Below, piece after piece: positions 49,026-60,840 of a stretch of 64,000 nucleotides of DNA (the first letter of the stretch is position 1; each line of letters opens with the position of its first letter). This DNA is from Anastatus disparis. Taxonomy: Eukaryota; Arthropoda; Insecta; Hymenoptera; Eupelmidae. Location: NCBI GenBank assembly GCA_017163975.1, contig JAFFSR010000004.1:5890001-5954000 (forward strand), written 5' to 3'. The position numbers were made by a program, and so were the translations under genes. A model generated the notes under the pieces. The model saw only the letters and a program-made list of their open reading frames with translations. It did not search any database and was not told the origin of the DNA.

Positions 49026-50326
49026 CTGTGGAATAAATATATTCAACTCAATAAATAATAAAAACCTGAATGTAAAAATTGTGTGCATTTTGTTTTAATG
49101 CGCTGTTTGTGCTAATTAAATTTTACAAACAACAACAAGAACTATTGAAAATATGATGAATAAAAAATTAAAATATTGGACTTTATAGTAGAATTTGAAT
49201 TTAAAAAAATTATTTTTTAAAAAGTTTAAGATTTTAAATTTATTGATATTCATTTCAAAGAACTGAATATTATAAAGTTTATCATTCAAGTAAAGAATAA
49301 TGCAAAATAACTAAAAATTTTAATAATTTTTATGAATAAAAATCTGAAAATTCATCATGTGATTCAAGCTGTTTATTAATATCACTATGGGATCATAATG
49401 TTTAAAACAGATATTCTTTTTGAGTCTAATTTTTTTATACTGTCTTTATGAAGACAAAATCCTGAAGCTCACAATTAATCTAATTCTGTTACTCCATTTA
49501 AAATACATGCAATTGTAGAATTAGATTTGGTAATAAACTTTTATTTTAATAAATCTATATAGAATTATTGTTTGCGATAATATTAGGGACTTTTTATTTT
49601 ACATAATTATATTAGTCCAATAATTTAAACTTTATAAAAAAGAAACATGTAAAATTGTTCTATTCTAAATGTTGATGCTTTTATTAAAATTTAAGAATCA
49701 AAAAATTTTAATATTGTTTTTACACTAATACAATTTTTAAACACACATGAAATTTAAGATTTATAAATTTAATATACAAGTTATATAGTTATATACTAGG
49801 CACAATAGGGAGAAAATGCATAATCCACATATAGGTAATATTGCCCTTAAAATATTAATTTTTAAAAATTCAAGACCAAAAGTTCTTATTCAATTTAGAA
49901 AGTGGTTTTTATCAAATATCTTATGCATTGACGCCATTAGTTACTGGTTTAGACATTGTTTACAGACTAATAAGCGCGAAAACCAGGCTTTCTAAAAGTA
50001 GAAAAAGGGAAAAAAAAGAAAAAAAAAAGTAAGGTTATACATCTTTAAAAGAAAGAAAAAAATCAATAATCTGTCCTTAGCAAAAATTTAATTACAGAAA
50101 ATAATGAATATTATTGATTTTTTTTAAATTTTACCTTCCGACAGACAGGACTAAGACCTGCGTGAATTTCCACATTGACCCTAAGATCCCTCTGACGTTC
50201 TTCTTTATGTTGAGGTTTTACGTAAACCCTTTGCACTTTTGTATAGATGACCTCGACGTTATTGAGTTGTAAGGCAGCGTCGCTGCCGGCTATTGCACCG
50301 GTGGCTATTGTATTTAAAAAATTCAT
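47205..50326 (-). CDS. SAS-6: spindle assembly abnormal protein 6 (SAS-6), 670 aa, 2 coding exons
   Basis: Coding exons are 50135-50326 and 47205-49025, joined in phase 0 across a 1.1-kb intron. SAS-6 is the structural core of the centriole cartwheel: head-to-head dimers of the N-terminal domain form the ninefold hub and the coiled coils form the spokes. The N-terminal domain (about residues 25-165) shows family signatures EERQRDLRV, DDDDPCFLYSLFI and QQGLLVDFDNF. Phe150 in TNNFKHL aligns with human Phe131, the residue that inserts into the partner head. A long coiled coil follows at about residues 170-488, ending in SWLNRRL, which resembles TWLNKQL of the human protein. The rest is a low-complexity tail, with the conserved LPSAYFP close to the C-terminus. 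Length fits the family (human 657 aa). An extra 20 or so residues precede the conserved start of the head domain. Nothing is missing. Confidence 0.95.
50135..50326 (-). CDS. SAS-6: SAS-6, coding exon 1
   Basis: It encodes residues 1-64, from ATG at 50326 to CGGAAG before the donor GTAAAA at 50134. It carries the first strands of the head domain (VYVKPQ, EERQRDLRVNVEI, LSPVCRK). Confidence 0.92.
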
Positions 50327-50900
50327 CGTTGTTGCACTTTTTTTAAATATTTAAATAATATTACAGATCATAATAAATATACACATCACACTGTTTACTA
50401 AAGCTATAGCATCGTTATTAACGATAACCTGATGGCATCGTCGCTTGGCGTTATCGAGACGCCGACGACGATGATGCTGCTTTTATTGCTATCCTGCATC
50501 ACGATTAATCCTTTTCTCTTTCCATTTCTTATCACGTATTAAAACCTTGCGATTTTACTAATAACAATACACCAAACGTTTTGATTTCGAGGCACAAACG
50601 CACACCCAATAACGTTCACTTAATTATTACTTTCGCGGCGTCTGTACTATAAGCGTAGTAAAATGTAATCGTAGTATATACGGATGCGGAAGGAGGAGGA
50701 GAGCAGAGCGACACTCATCGACTTTTTCTATGCGTTGTATGTGTGCAACGTATATGTATATAGTTTGCGGGGATTCTCTCTCTCTCTTCTCTCTTTTGCG
50801 TCTCTTCTTGTCTTCGTTTTGTAAACGAACTTTCTCTTTCTCTGCTCTTTCTATCTTTGCTTATCCCCTCTCTACGCTTTGAACTTGTATATTTTGTTTT
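50327..50900 (-). promoter_or_regulatory. SAS-6: SAS-6 promoter region
   Basis: Directly upstream of the SAS-6 ATG. A higher-GC stretch at 50400-50480 (repeated CGTCG/GACG words) and a CT-rich block at 50770-50870 contrast with the AT-rich flanks. The exact transcription start is not visible. Confidence 0.45.
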
Positions 50901-51829
50901 ACTTTAATAATAATGATTAAATTAAATTTAAGAGTCAAATATATTTTTTTCTTTTTCTTTAATGTAATATCAGCGTTGACTTTTTCAACTTTGTTATAAT
51001 TATGCACTCGGTAAAATGTTAGGTCGTCGATTCGATTCCTTATAAAAATAAAATTTTTCCAACTAAAGTCTTTACAAGTATATAGGCGACGTACACTGTA
51101 AAGGACTGTGATGTAAAGTAATAGAGTTTAGAGTGTACAATATATTTTATATTGTATGCCTATACTTACATATAGCATATACTATATTATGTTATAATGG
51201 TTATGGTACATACATATCTATATATATATTAACATAAGAGGAACAAAGATAAAAGACGGTAATATACTGCATTCAAAACTAACCACCAGAGGTCTTCGAG
51301 AAAAAATTTTTAAAAATTATCTTTATATAATAGTGAATTAAAACTAAAATGATGATAAATTATAGAACGTTCAATCTATGCGTTTATCGAAAATAATGTT
51401 ATTTTGTTACAGTGCATTTAAAAAATCACTGAATTAAAAAAAATGTTAATTGAACACTATCTAATGAAATTTTTATTTTGTTAAAAAAAATTTTAATAGC
51501 ATATTAATTAAGCGAATTTTTAAAGAAAATACAAATAAAATTCAATGCAGTGACATTAAAAAAACGAAATTCAATTTACAAAAATTTCAATAATTATCAA
51601 AATGCAGAATTATTAGGTGGCGCTAGCTGTCAATTACGTTAAGTACGAATTCCGTCATTCCGTGTATTCAAGGACTAAATGTGTATATATATATATACAT
51701 AAAATTTATACATATGTATATGAAATTTTGAGTTTTGGCAATTGGTAGATGCAAGTTTTCAAGAATAATAAATTAATGTAGCCATGTCAACTCAAAATTA
51801 TAATCGGTTTTATTAATGAAAATGACATT

Positions 51830-52045
51830 CGTTTACGTTCGTTGAATGGCGAGGATGCATTTCAATTTTTTTTCTTGTGCTAAATAATAGTGTTAAACAA
51901 CAAGTGACAATAAGTGTAGACTTTCAATTAAATTTTATTTAGTGAATTAATTTTTGTGTGTATTTAATTAAAACATCTAATTTAATCATATCTATCAATA
52001 ATTTAAGTTTGTGCAAAAAAAAAAAATTCTCTGAATACATGCAAG
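51830..52045 (+). other. possible first exon ending in a strong splice donor
   Basis: The sequence ends ATG CAA G|GTAAGAATT, with the donor at 52046. The stretch before it is stop-rich and would be 5' UTR, so the ATG at 52039 would be the start codon. No matching acceptor exon was found in the rest of the window, so the gene would have to continue beyond 64000. Weak. Confidence 0.15.
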
Positions 52046-55000
52046 GTAAGAATTAGTTGTTAATTTTAACATGTCGTTATTAATTAATGTTTTCAAAGTT
52101 TAAAAATTTTATTTAAAATGAAAATTTTAAAAATTTTATTCAAAATGAAAAGTGCATAAACTTTTGAGGTTATGAAAACGTGTGCATCTTACCGCTTTTT
52201 CGTACTCACTTGTTTGCCGGTGGTTGCGCTTTGGTGAATTTTTAAAGAGCCTGGCTTAGGATTTGCTGCACATGGACACATGATTCTTGATTATTTTAAT
52301 TTCTTCTTCTCTTGATATACCTCTGACTTTTATTAACTTCGTAAAATTAAAATGAAATTTCGTTGAAAATTGTTAGTTCAATCTTTATCCCCGTCAGCAA
52401 ATGAATCATTTTAACCTTCGATGCGTTCATTGAAGCATCTGTCGATGTTTTCGCAATGGCTTCTTTGTGCCCTCTAAAATCACTCAATTTATTATGAGAG
52501 ACGTATAAACAACATACTAGTGAAAGCTTTATATATTTATGATATCGGAAACGCCGGAAATAAGAAATTGATTTTTAATTTCCAAATATCCGGTAATGCC
52601 GAGTTGTCATTGGTTAAAACTATACACGTTTAAATTTAATTAATTAAAATAATTTTTTACTTCAAATGATTAGTTAATTTTATTAATAACAAAAATAATT
52701 TTAATTAAATTTGTTTAATTTCTCTAAAGTGTAAAACAAATTGTTTTAACTTAAAATAAGTGATACGAAATTTTTCTATTTTAATAATTTAATTTTTTGT
52801 ATTTAATTAAATAACTTATATTATTATATTACAAATAATGTTATTAAATTAATTTTTGATTTTTTTTTAAATTTATTTATTTATTAGTTTGTTTATCTGT
52901 CTTAAAAAAACATTTTTACTACAATTAATTTTACCACTTTAAAAATATAACATTAATTTTTAATAATATTTGCACTATTTGAATCGAATTTAGAATGATA
53001 TTTATCTCAAGCTTTTGAATTTATTTTACAATATAACAAGTGATGTTAAAAAACCAGAAATGAATGATGTATTTTTGAAAAAATAAATACATATATTGAA
53101 ATCAAGCTAATGTTCAATTGAAACGTGTTAATACTTTTAACATGTTTCTATAGAAAATTAAATATTTGAATCATTGCACTTTAAACTGCTTTTTATAACT
53201 TGAATATAATAAATAATATACAATATTTTAATTGTTAAGCTTAAACTTATTTATTTAAAGATTTATTATAGTTCTCAACGAAAAACTATCAATAGGAAAG
53301 ATTCTCGATGATTTTTCAATAGATTATCTGCAGTGAAAATACTTTTGAAAATTATTAAATCAAATAACATGTAATAACATAGTTTTATTTATTTTTTGTT
53401 CCTAAACTATAGTTGATCCCATATAGTTACTGACAGCATTTAGATGAATTTGTTTTAAAAAAGAATATTTGATTAATTTATACTCAATGAAGTTTATAAA
53501 AATCAATGCAATAACATTTTAATTCAAAATTTTTTTCATTTTTAGTGTCAATATAATCAGTTATTTTCAAGAGCAATATTCATATTGTAAATACAAAATT
53601 TTATGAAAAATTAAAAACTTGTATTGAAGTTATTTAAATATTTATAAAATGTTTTTGATACATTAGAGAAACAAGTTATTCAACTTTAAAAAAGTAGATG
53701 AGATAATCTTTAAAGGAATTTCAATAATGTTGATTATAATTTATAAATAATTATTATAACTTCTATAGAATAAATACAAAAGTATTTGAAACAGATTCAT
53801 ATTTCAAAGTTTCTATATACTATAATTAGTAAATTGCTTAAAAAATTAAATTACATTTAAAAACATTATTTCAAAATTATTCATATGATTAGTGTAAATT
53901 TTGAATAATATGTATAAAAAAATTTCTGGGCTTGAATTGATTTGATCCTTATTTAAATAGGTAAATTCAGTTTTTGAAATCAAAGATAAACGATTGTAAA
54001 AAATTTTAGACAATCTTTAGTGAACAACGCTGAAACTTTCTAGTAATTTTCTCAAAACAAATAAATTATTAAAATAGAGTTTAAAATGTATTTACATTCA
54101 TATAATTATTAAAATATTTTTGACAATTTGAATGATCAATAGTTTTTGACTCCGAATAGCTGACATGATTAAACTCAAAATTTGCAAAAAATTCTCAAGA
54201 TTGTAAATTAAATTTAAATGACATAAATATTAGGATAAATTGATTTTATATTCTAATACTAAGATTTAATATAATAAATGCTAAAATGTTTTGATTTTTC
54301 AATGACTACTTAATAAATTAAAATTTAAAAAAATTATCTCTTCATCAAATAAATTTGAAAAACATTCACCAAGTCACTGTGTGCTCTTTAATAATTATTC
54401 TTTTATTGTATTATTAAAAGGAAATAATTGAACAAAAATATTTTATAATTTATTTTTGTATAAATAAATAGTAAAATTTTGTATTATTTTCACTTTTAAT
54501 TTAAAAGCTAAATAAAATTTATTTTTATAATAATTAAAATTTTCTAACCTGTAATGAAGTTTTGAAGCAAGTAACAATGCAAAGCTTTTGAACCAAAGAT
54601 AAGGGATGTAACTCGACATTACCGGAAATAGAATAAATTTACTCTCTTTCTTAAAATTAAAGTATATATCTCACTAGGATTTTCGAGAAATCTAGTGTGA
54701 GTTTTATGAAGTGCCAGGATGATAACGAGCCGCCATGTTGAAGTAATTGTAGGAAATAGGCCGATTTTTATAATGTTGTAATAGCAAATTCTAAATTAGT
54801 TTTAAGTTTTAAATGACATATTAATATAGTAACATGTCATTAGACAAATGTTTTTGTTATGTGCACAGCAAAGACTATTTTAATCATTATGATTAAAAAA
54901 TACCGGATAATACAGTATATTACATTAATGAAGTATAATACAACGCACAGTATTTTTTCAATTTAATTTTCATCGAAAGAGATCTGAATTTAAATTTTTT

Positions 55001-58000
55001 GACGCATCGTAACTCATATTTATAATAATGCAATTGATTTCAAATAAAATAATAATTGAATATCGTACAATTAAACTTTTGTATGATTCTCTTATCTATA
55101 ATGATCTTTCAATTTTATATTTACCATGAATCATATTCACCGTGCAATCAGTATAGAATCAATTTTTTGGAAATTTCCATGTGTATAGACAATTGTTTAG
55201 CGATTAATTATTATTCCATTAATTAACATAATTTTGATAAAAATTTAATATTTGAAAATTAAATCTTGTTAATTATTATAATTATTATCAAATTAGAGTT
55301 TGCCTTCAAATTTTATAATAAAAATAAATATATAAATTTGCAGAAAAGATCTAAAAATGGAATTTTTACATTTAACTAAAGAAAAGATTCGATAATTTTA
55401 ATTAATAAGATCAAAATTTTGTTTGGAAATATTAAATACTTGACAGAAAATACGAAGTAATTTTCGTCCAGGAGCTGGCGCCATCTGATGTGTGGAAAGC
55501 GATTGGTTACAGGAATCTGCAATTTGTAAATTATATTAATTATTATCTACAAATAATAATTTTTTCAACATTATGAATGTTAATTTAGGAATATTAAATG
55601 TAGACTTTAATTAATTTTACAAATATTTGAAATTCCATTGATGATAAAACATTGTGTACATTTCTGTATTATCAACTGTATATTGTGCAGTTTTCTCCTT
55701 TACTGTTGCTAATTTATTAGATTTAATTGATTTATTAAATTATCATTAGAAATATATTTATTAATAAATTTTGTTTTTGCAATTTGAAAATTTTGATGTT
55801 TCGATAACCCAAGCTTTGAATCTAGTAATTATTAAAATTCAATCCTTATTTTTGACTTGTTGCATTTAAAATCTTTATGTCGGTTAATAATTGATTAATT
55901 AACAAAAGATTATTAATAATAACATTTTTTTCAATAGAAAGCCAAATATTTTTTATTTTTTATAGTTATTTTTTAAAATATTTCAAATAAATCTAAATAG
56001 TTATTCGGAATTTTTAATGCTTTATAAGAAGCAAAAATTTTATTCAATTATTTTTTATAAATAATGATTAGTTTCTTCTTTTTAATATAATTTTGTTCTT
56101 ATTCAAGTCATTTGTTAAATTTATTTACTACTATTCATCTCGGATGAATTGCAGCACACTGAAATTTCACATTTTAATAATTTTTGTTTTTCTTATGCAA
56201 AAACTCGATTGAAATTTCAATACTCACAAAATTTATTATCAGTATTGAGTTTAAAGATTTTTTTTCACACAAAAGTTCAATGTATTCAATTTCGGTTTGA
56301 CAGAAATACGAAAAACGTAAGTCAAATTAATGGCACTACTAACTATACATAATATTTAAACTTTTCAAAAAATAAATGAAAAAATATCTCTTTTTTACTC
56401 ACCTACAATTTAAAATTTTTCATACAATAGAAGTATTTTTAAGCATTTAAATTAGTTGTTGAGCTTTCTTTTTACACTTAAAAAATTTTCTAGCAAATTT
56501 TTTAGTTAGTTAATTAACAAGCCTACCTAATCTAAAATCTTTTTCTCTTTTTTTCATATTTTTCAAAAGTACATTCAAGATATACATCTGTATACGCATA
56601 ATGTCGTAAAGTTCGTCTCCTCTTTTATTTTTTCGCTTCTGGCTTTGAAATTGTCGAGTTCTCTCGTAGGAAATCCTCGAGCTGTTCATGAATTTGTAAA
56701 ATGTTTAAACGTCGCGCAATAGAAACACAAGAACGAAACTCGCATATTTTTTTCTCTTCTTTTCATCATACATATAAAAAATAACAGTCGAGCTCTCAAT
56801 AGAAACTTTTAATGGTTTTGTTATGCAAAAAAAACACAGCGTTCGCTCGTTCATTTCGATTTATTTCCATTTCACACTGTATATACCATGTACACACATA
56901 TAAAGTTTACAGAGCTATATAAAAGTCTCTCTCTCTCTTTTTTTTGTCATCTATCTTTTTCATTTTTTATTCAAACATGCATGTACACAGAGACACACGT
57001 ATGCACACATACGAATGTACTTGGAACAATGATTAAATTGCTCTCACTCGGGTTCGTCCAACCCAACGATCTTGCGTCACGTGTATAATATTCATGCCAG
57101 ACGACGATCATGTCTTCTTGTCTGTTGCAAAGAGAAAGAAAACGAGTTCTACGTAAATATACATGCATACATACATACATATTATATATATATAAAGTTT
57201 ATACAGCAACGAATTATCATCATCTCATCAACATCATCAAAAAGCAACGTAACGCAAGTTGACTTTATATTCGTTTACCATTCTCTTTTTTTTTTAATTT
57301 TTTTTATATATCGAATGTGTATATCTGATTATTCATGCTATCATATTTGCTTTTTGAGAATTACTCATATAATTGTGATGAAAAATCAATATGACTATGT
57401 TCTTAAAAGATAAAATCGAATTCGAAGCTGAGTATTGTCATCAATAAAAATAAAATTATTGCGATGGTATAGTCAAATTTTGGATGATTAATTAACTTTT
57501 ATTTCTATGAATCAAAAAATGCTTTTGTGTATTCATTCTGTTAGTAACAGTAATTTAATATCTATAACTTCAATTTAAAAAGGAAGATAAATAATGAGTT
57601 TGAAGGTATTCATAAAAAAATAGTTTAATAAAAATTTTTCAATATTATTTCTTTTTTTTTAACAATTCGATATTATATTTTTAATATTTTAAGAAAAAAA
57701 ACAGTAAAAAAAATAGGAAAAGTAGAATATATATTTTACAAAATTTATTATCTGGTTTATTTAATATGTTAATTAATTCTTACGAAATACTTGGCCAATA
57801 ATTTCGGTAAAATTAGATAACTTATTGGTACAAAAAAAAATTTTTTTGTCTCAATTTATTGTAGGAAAAAAAATTTCATTTAAAATCAATAAACTTAAGA
57901 TAAAATATGCAACAAATAGAAAATTAATTATTAGTGAGTATATTAAATTTTTTTTTAATTAGCATGAACTACGCAGTTAACTCTAAATTATGTTAATTTA

Positions 58001-59862
58001 AATAAATACATTAGAATAGAAGATAAACATTACATTTTTCATTTAAGTATTTGGTTGAATACGTAATATCTCTTTAAGTGATTCTTAATTTTTAAATTCT
58101 ATTAGTAAAACATTTAAATATATAATATTCTTCTACTAGATTTCGACTATGACCGAGTACTGCTATTGAGTTCGAAATATTTTTGATTTTTTGTCATAAA
58201 AAGAGACTTATAAAGTTTTTGTTTTCCTTATGTAAATTAGAAAAATAGGTGTCGAATCAATAATTGAATATAAAAACTTCAATTATTAGCTTTAAAAACA
58301 TCGCATATATTATTTTAGCTTTCAAAAATGTCCCACTATAAGATATTTTATTAAGTCAATCCGTCTGGTCCATCGCCACTCTTGTTGAGTCTCGAGCGCA
58401 GGCTAAACTAAATTATGACTGAGCTCCTCAAGTATTTTTGCCTTATACGTAGATTTTTTTTTCTACAGACGCAGTTTGATTCTATCTTCTTTTTTTTATT
58501 TATTTTTTTTTTCTCTTCGGATGTTTGACTCTACTCATTCTTTTTTTTTTCTTGACCTCTTTTACTCGTCAATTTACAAGTGCTTATTCATACAGTTTTG
58601 ACATTTTTATATTTGCAAATATTTTTATTGATGCAAATTAATGCATTGATGAATATTTTTTTTATGTTTTTTTTTTCAAAAGAAGTAGTTGATGACTTGT
58701 TTTTTGTTTTATCGAAGATATGATTTTTACTGTTACAATTATGTGTATCATCATACTTATCTCGTTCATGAAATGTTTTTAGCAGACCGAAAAATTAAAT
58801 CTCTTATACATTTTAATTTTTGTTTATCAATGTTTGCACATAATTAAATACAAAGTTTCACGAGAACTTATTTTATAAATAAAAGGCTTAAAAACAGTTT
58901 TTTTTAAAATTTTTATTAGAAAGTATTCGTGCTGTTGTCCTAAAATTTATCATTAACAATAAATTGCTTTAGAATATAATATAAGCAATAAATTATAGTT
59001 TGAACCTGATTTAAATTTCATTTTTGACCTTATATTTCTAAACGATCATCATGGCAAAAAAACTTTCAGGTTCCTAATATAAATTACAAGATTTATAAAA
59101 AATATTAGTGGACAACAGAAAAATTTTTATATGAAAACACGGTAATTTTTATTAGAAACGCAGTAATCTTCCAAGCATAATATAAGTTTGCGATAAAATC
59201 ACTTCCTTGAGCAACGTTTCAAATATTTATCATGTTTATCGAAAACTAATTCAAATAACTATTAATTTACCGATACCCCAAAGGCTAGCATAATAATAAA
59301 AACAGTACACAAAACGTGCCACTCTTCGTCAATTCCACGCACGTGTAAAGTATATCTTGCCAATTTCCTTGCTAGCTAAATACATACGCCTCCGTATCTC
59401 CTATTTCTAAAAGCCTCTTCAAACGTAAGGGCAGAAAAAAAATAGAAGAAAAATCATCTAATAGACCAACCGTGCTGTTTTTCTTGAAAGAAAAAAAAAT
59501 AACTGTAGGGGAGAATTTCCTCCTCCTCCGTCTTTTTTCTATCTTTCTTCTCTGTGCCCTTGAGGAAGAAATAGAAAGAAAAATCGAAACTGCCACCTGC
59601 GCTTCCCGACAAAGAAACGAGCTAGCGCCCCAGAACCTGCGTTATATCGTCATCGTATATACGCCACGCCTTGGTCATATATATATAGCGTCTACTTTCT
59701 TTCTATATTTGAGCTTCATTTTATTTTTATACCTGAGCCATACACTTTGTGTTTCTTTACGACTGTATTCGATGGTTGAAAAAAAAAGAAATAGAAAGAC
59801 AAGTTTGGTTGTCTCGGTAATTTTTTTTTTTTTTTTACATTTTTGAAAATTTTGACCTGCTG

Positions 59863-59983
59863 CTAAAAGATTTAGGGATACAAAAGCTAGACGAGTAAAT
59901 GGATCACCTTTAATGTTTTCTTTTTGTTGAGCCATTGATGCAACAGATTCAGAATCTTTTATGGTAAATTTAAATTTTGTCAC
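59863..59983 (-). CDS. possible coding exon, unidentified
   Basis: On the minus strand this reads as a protein-like segment (DSESVASMAQQKENIKGDPF then TRLAFVSLNLLAAG) with balanced codons. It ends at GCAGCAG followed by GT, a possible donor at 59862-59861. An in-frame ATG lies inside the segment. Beyond the donor the frame becomes low complexity. No acceptor of good quality is seen on its upstream side and no partner exon was identified. It may be an exon of an unrecognised gene or a pseudogene fragment. Confidence 0.25.
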
Positions 59984-60433
59984 GCATACTTAAAATTTTA
60001 CATGTGTGCCGGTGTCGACTATGCTTGCTTCTTCGTCTTTCATTTTTAGAAGAAAAAAAACATCTTTTCGATATTAATGTGTTATTGGAAATTCGGAAAA
60101 TAGGATCTGAGACTTCCTTCTTCGTTTTTCATTAAAAAAATTTCTTTGTGCTGCGCACTTTTGTACTGAAAGACATATTATATGTGTTAATTTTGAATGT
60201 AAGAAAGTAAATAAGTATGAAATTAAAAAAAGTAGTATTTATAAAACCAAAATTACTTTTTTTGTCAAACTATAATAATTTCTATTGTACTTAATAATAA
60301 TAATAATATATTTTTTTAAATTTACTATTGCTTGTATGGTAAAATTTGTTATTAAATGGTTTTATTGTCATCAATTCAATATAATCATTCTAAAAATTTA
60401 CAACATTAAAAACGTCTACAAAACTAAAAAGTC

Positions 60434-60501
60434 GAGTCCATAGCACATGTAAATTGCGAACTGAGCCGGAGGCGAGGGTGGCAAACATGTGCTATGGAGT
60501 C
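60434..60501. repeat. short foldback, 17-bp arms
   Basis: The arms GAGTCCATAGCACATGT and ACATGTGCTATGGAGTC pair with one mismatch across a GC-rich loop of 34 bases (CCGGAGGCGAGGG). Confidence 0.75.
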
Positions 60502-60531
60502 GCCATTTTATCTCCTGTAGTGTATATACTA

Positions 60532-60619
60532 TTTTTCGCCATACTCGAGCCGAAAATACAACTTTCGTTTTTTGGTGCCGGGGCGAAAGTTGTACTTTCA
60601 GTCAGGGTATGGCGAAAAA
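60532..60619. repeat. foldback, 36-bp arms
   Basis: The arms 60532-60567 (starting TTTTTCGCCATAC, ending ACAACTTTCG) and 60584-60619 (starting CGAAAGTTGT, ending GTATGGCGAAAAA) pair with about six mismatches around a 16-base loop. It stands between another foldback and SINE copy 5. Confidence 0.75.
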
Positions 60620-60648
60620 GCAGGTTAATTCCAGTATTAGAATATGTA

Positions 60649-60840
60649 ATTTTTTTGCCGCTGTATTTATGCTATTCTTGCGATGCTAATTAGCGATGGA
60701 GGTCGTTTCAGTGTATTTATGAACAAAGCATATGTAACGTACAGTAGTGCTCGTATCAATCCGCCGAGAGCCGGATTCGAACTCGAGTCCTCGATACTAT
60801 GAATCCATATCGCTCTACCGACTGGGCCACTGACGACCTG
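60649..60840 (-). mobile_element. tRNA-derived SINE, copy 5
   Basis: Minus orientation. The head starts at 60840 (CAGGTCGTCAGTGGCCCAGTCGG), with B box GTTCGAATCCG. The body carries CACTACTGTACGTTACATATG, GCTTTGTTCATAAA, CCTCCATCGCTAATTAGC and AGCATAAATACAGCGGC before the T-rich end at 60649. Its head matches copies 2 and 3 more closely than copy 1. Confidence 0.88.

Larger units (their letters stand above)
50901..60433. other. AT-rich region without a confident gene
   Basis: Includes very AT-rich sequence at 52600-54600 and CT-rich, TATA-rich low-complexity sequence at 56880-57330 and 58440-58560. A candidate first exon or donor lies near 52045 and a possible exon at 59863-59983; both are listed separately. 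Otherwise nothing supportable is seen. Confidence 0.5.

Noticed and set aside
49026..49088. Hydrophobic N-terminal extension of the SAS-6 open frame, resembling a signal peptide
   Set aside because: It is intron sequence read through; the acceptor at 49026 and the separate N-terminal exon at 50135-50326 give the family-typical protein.
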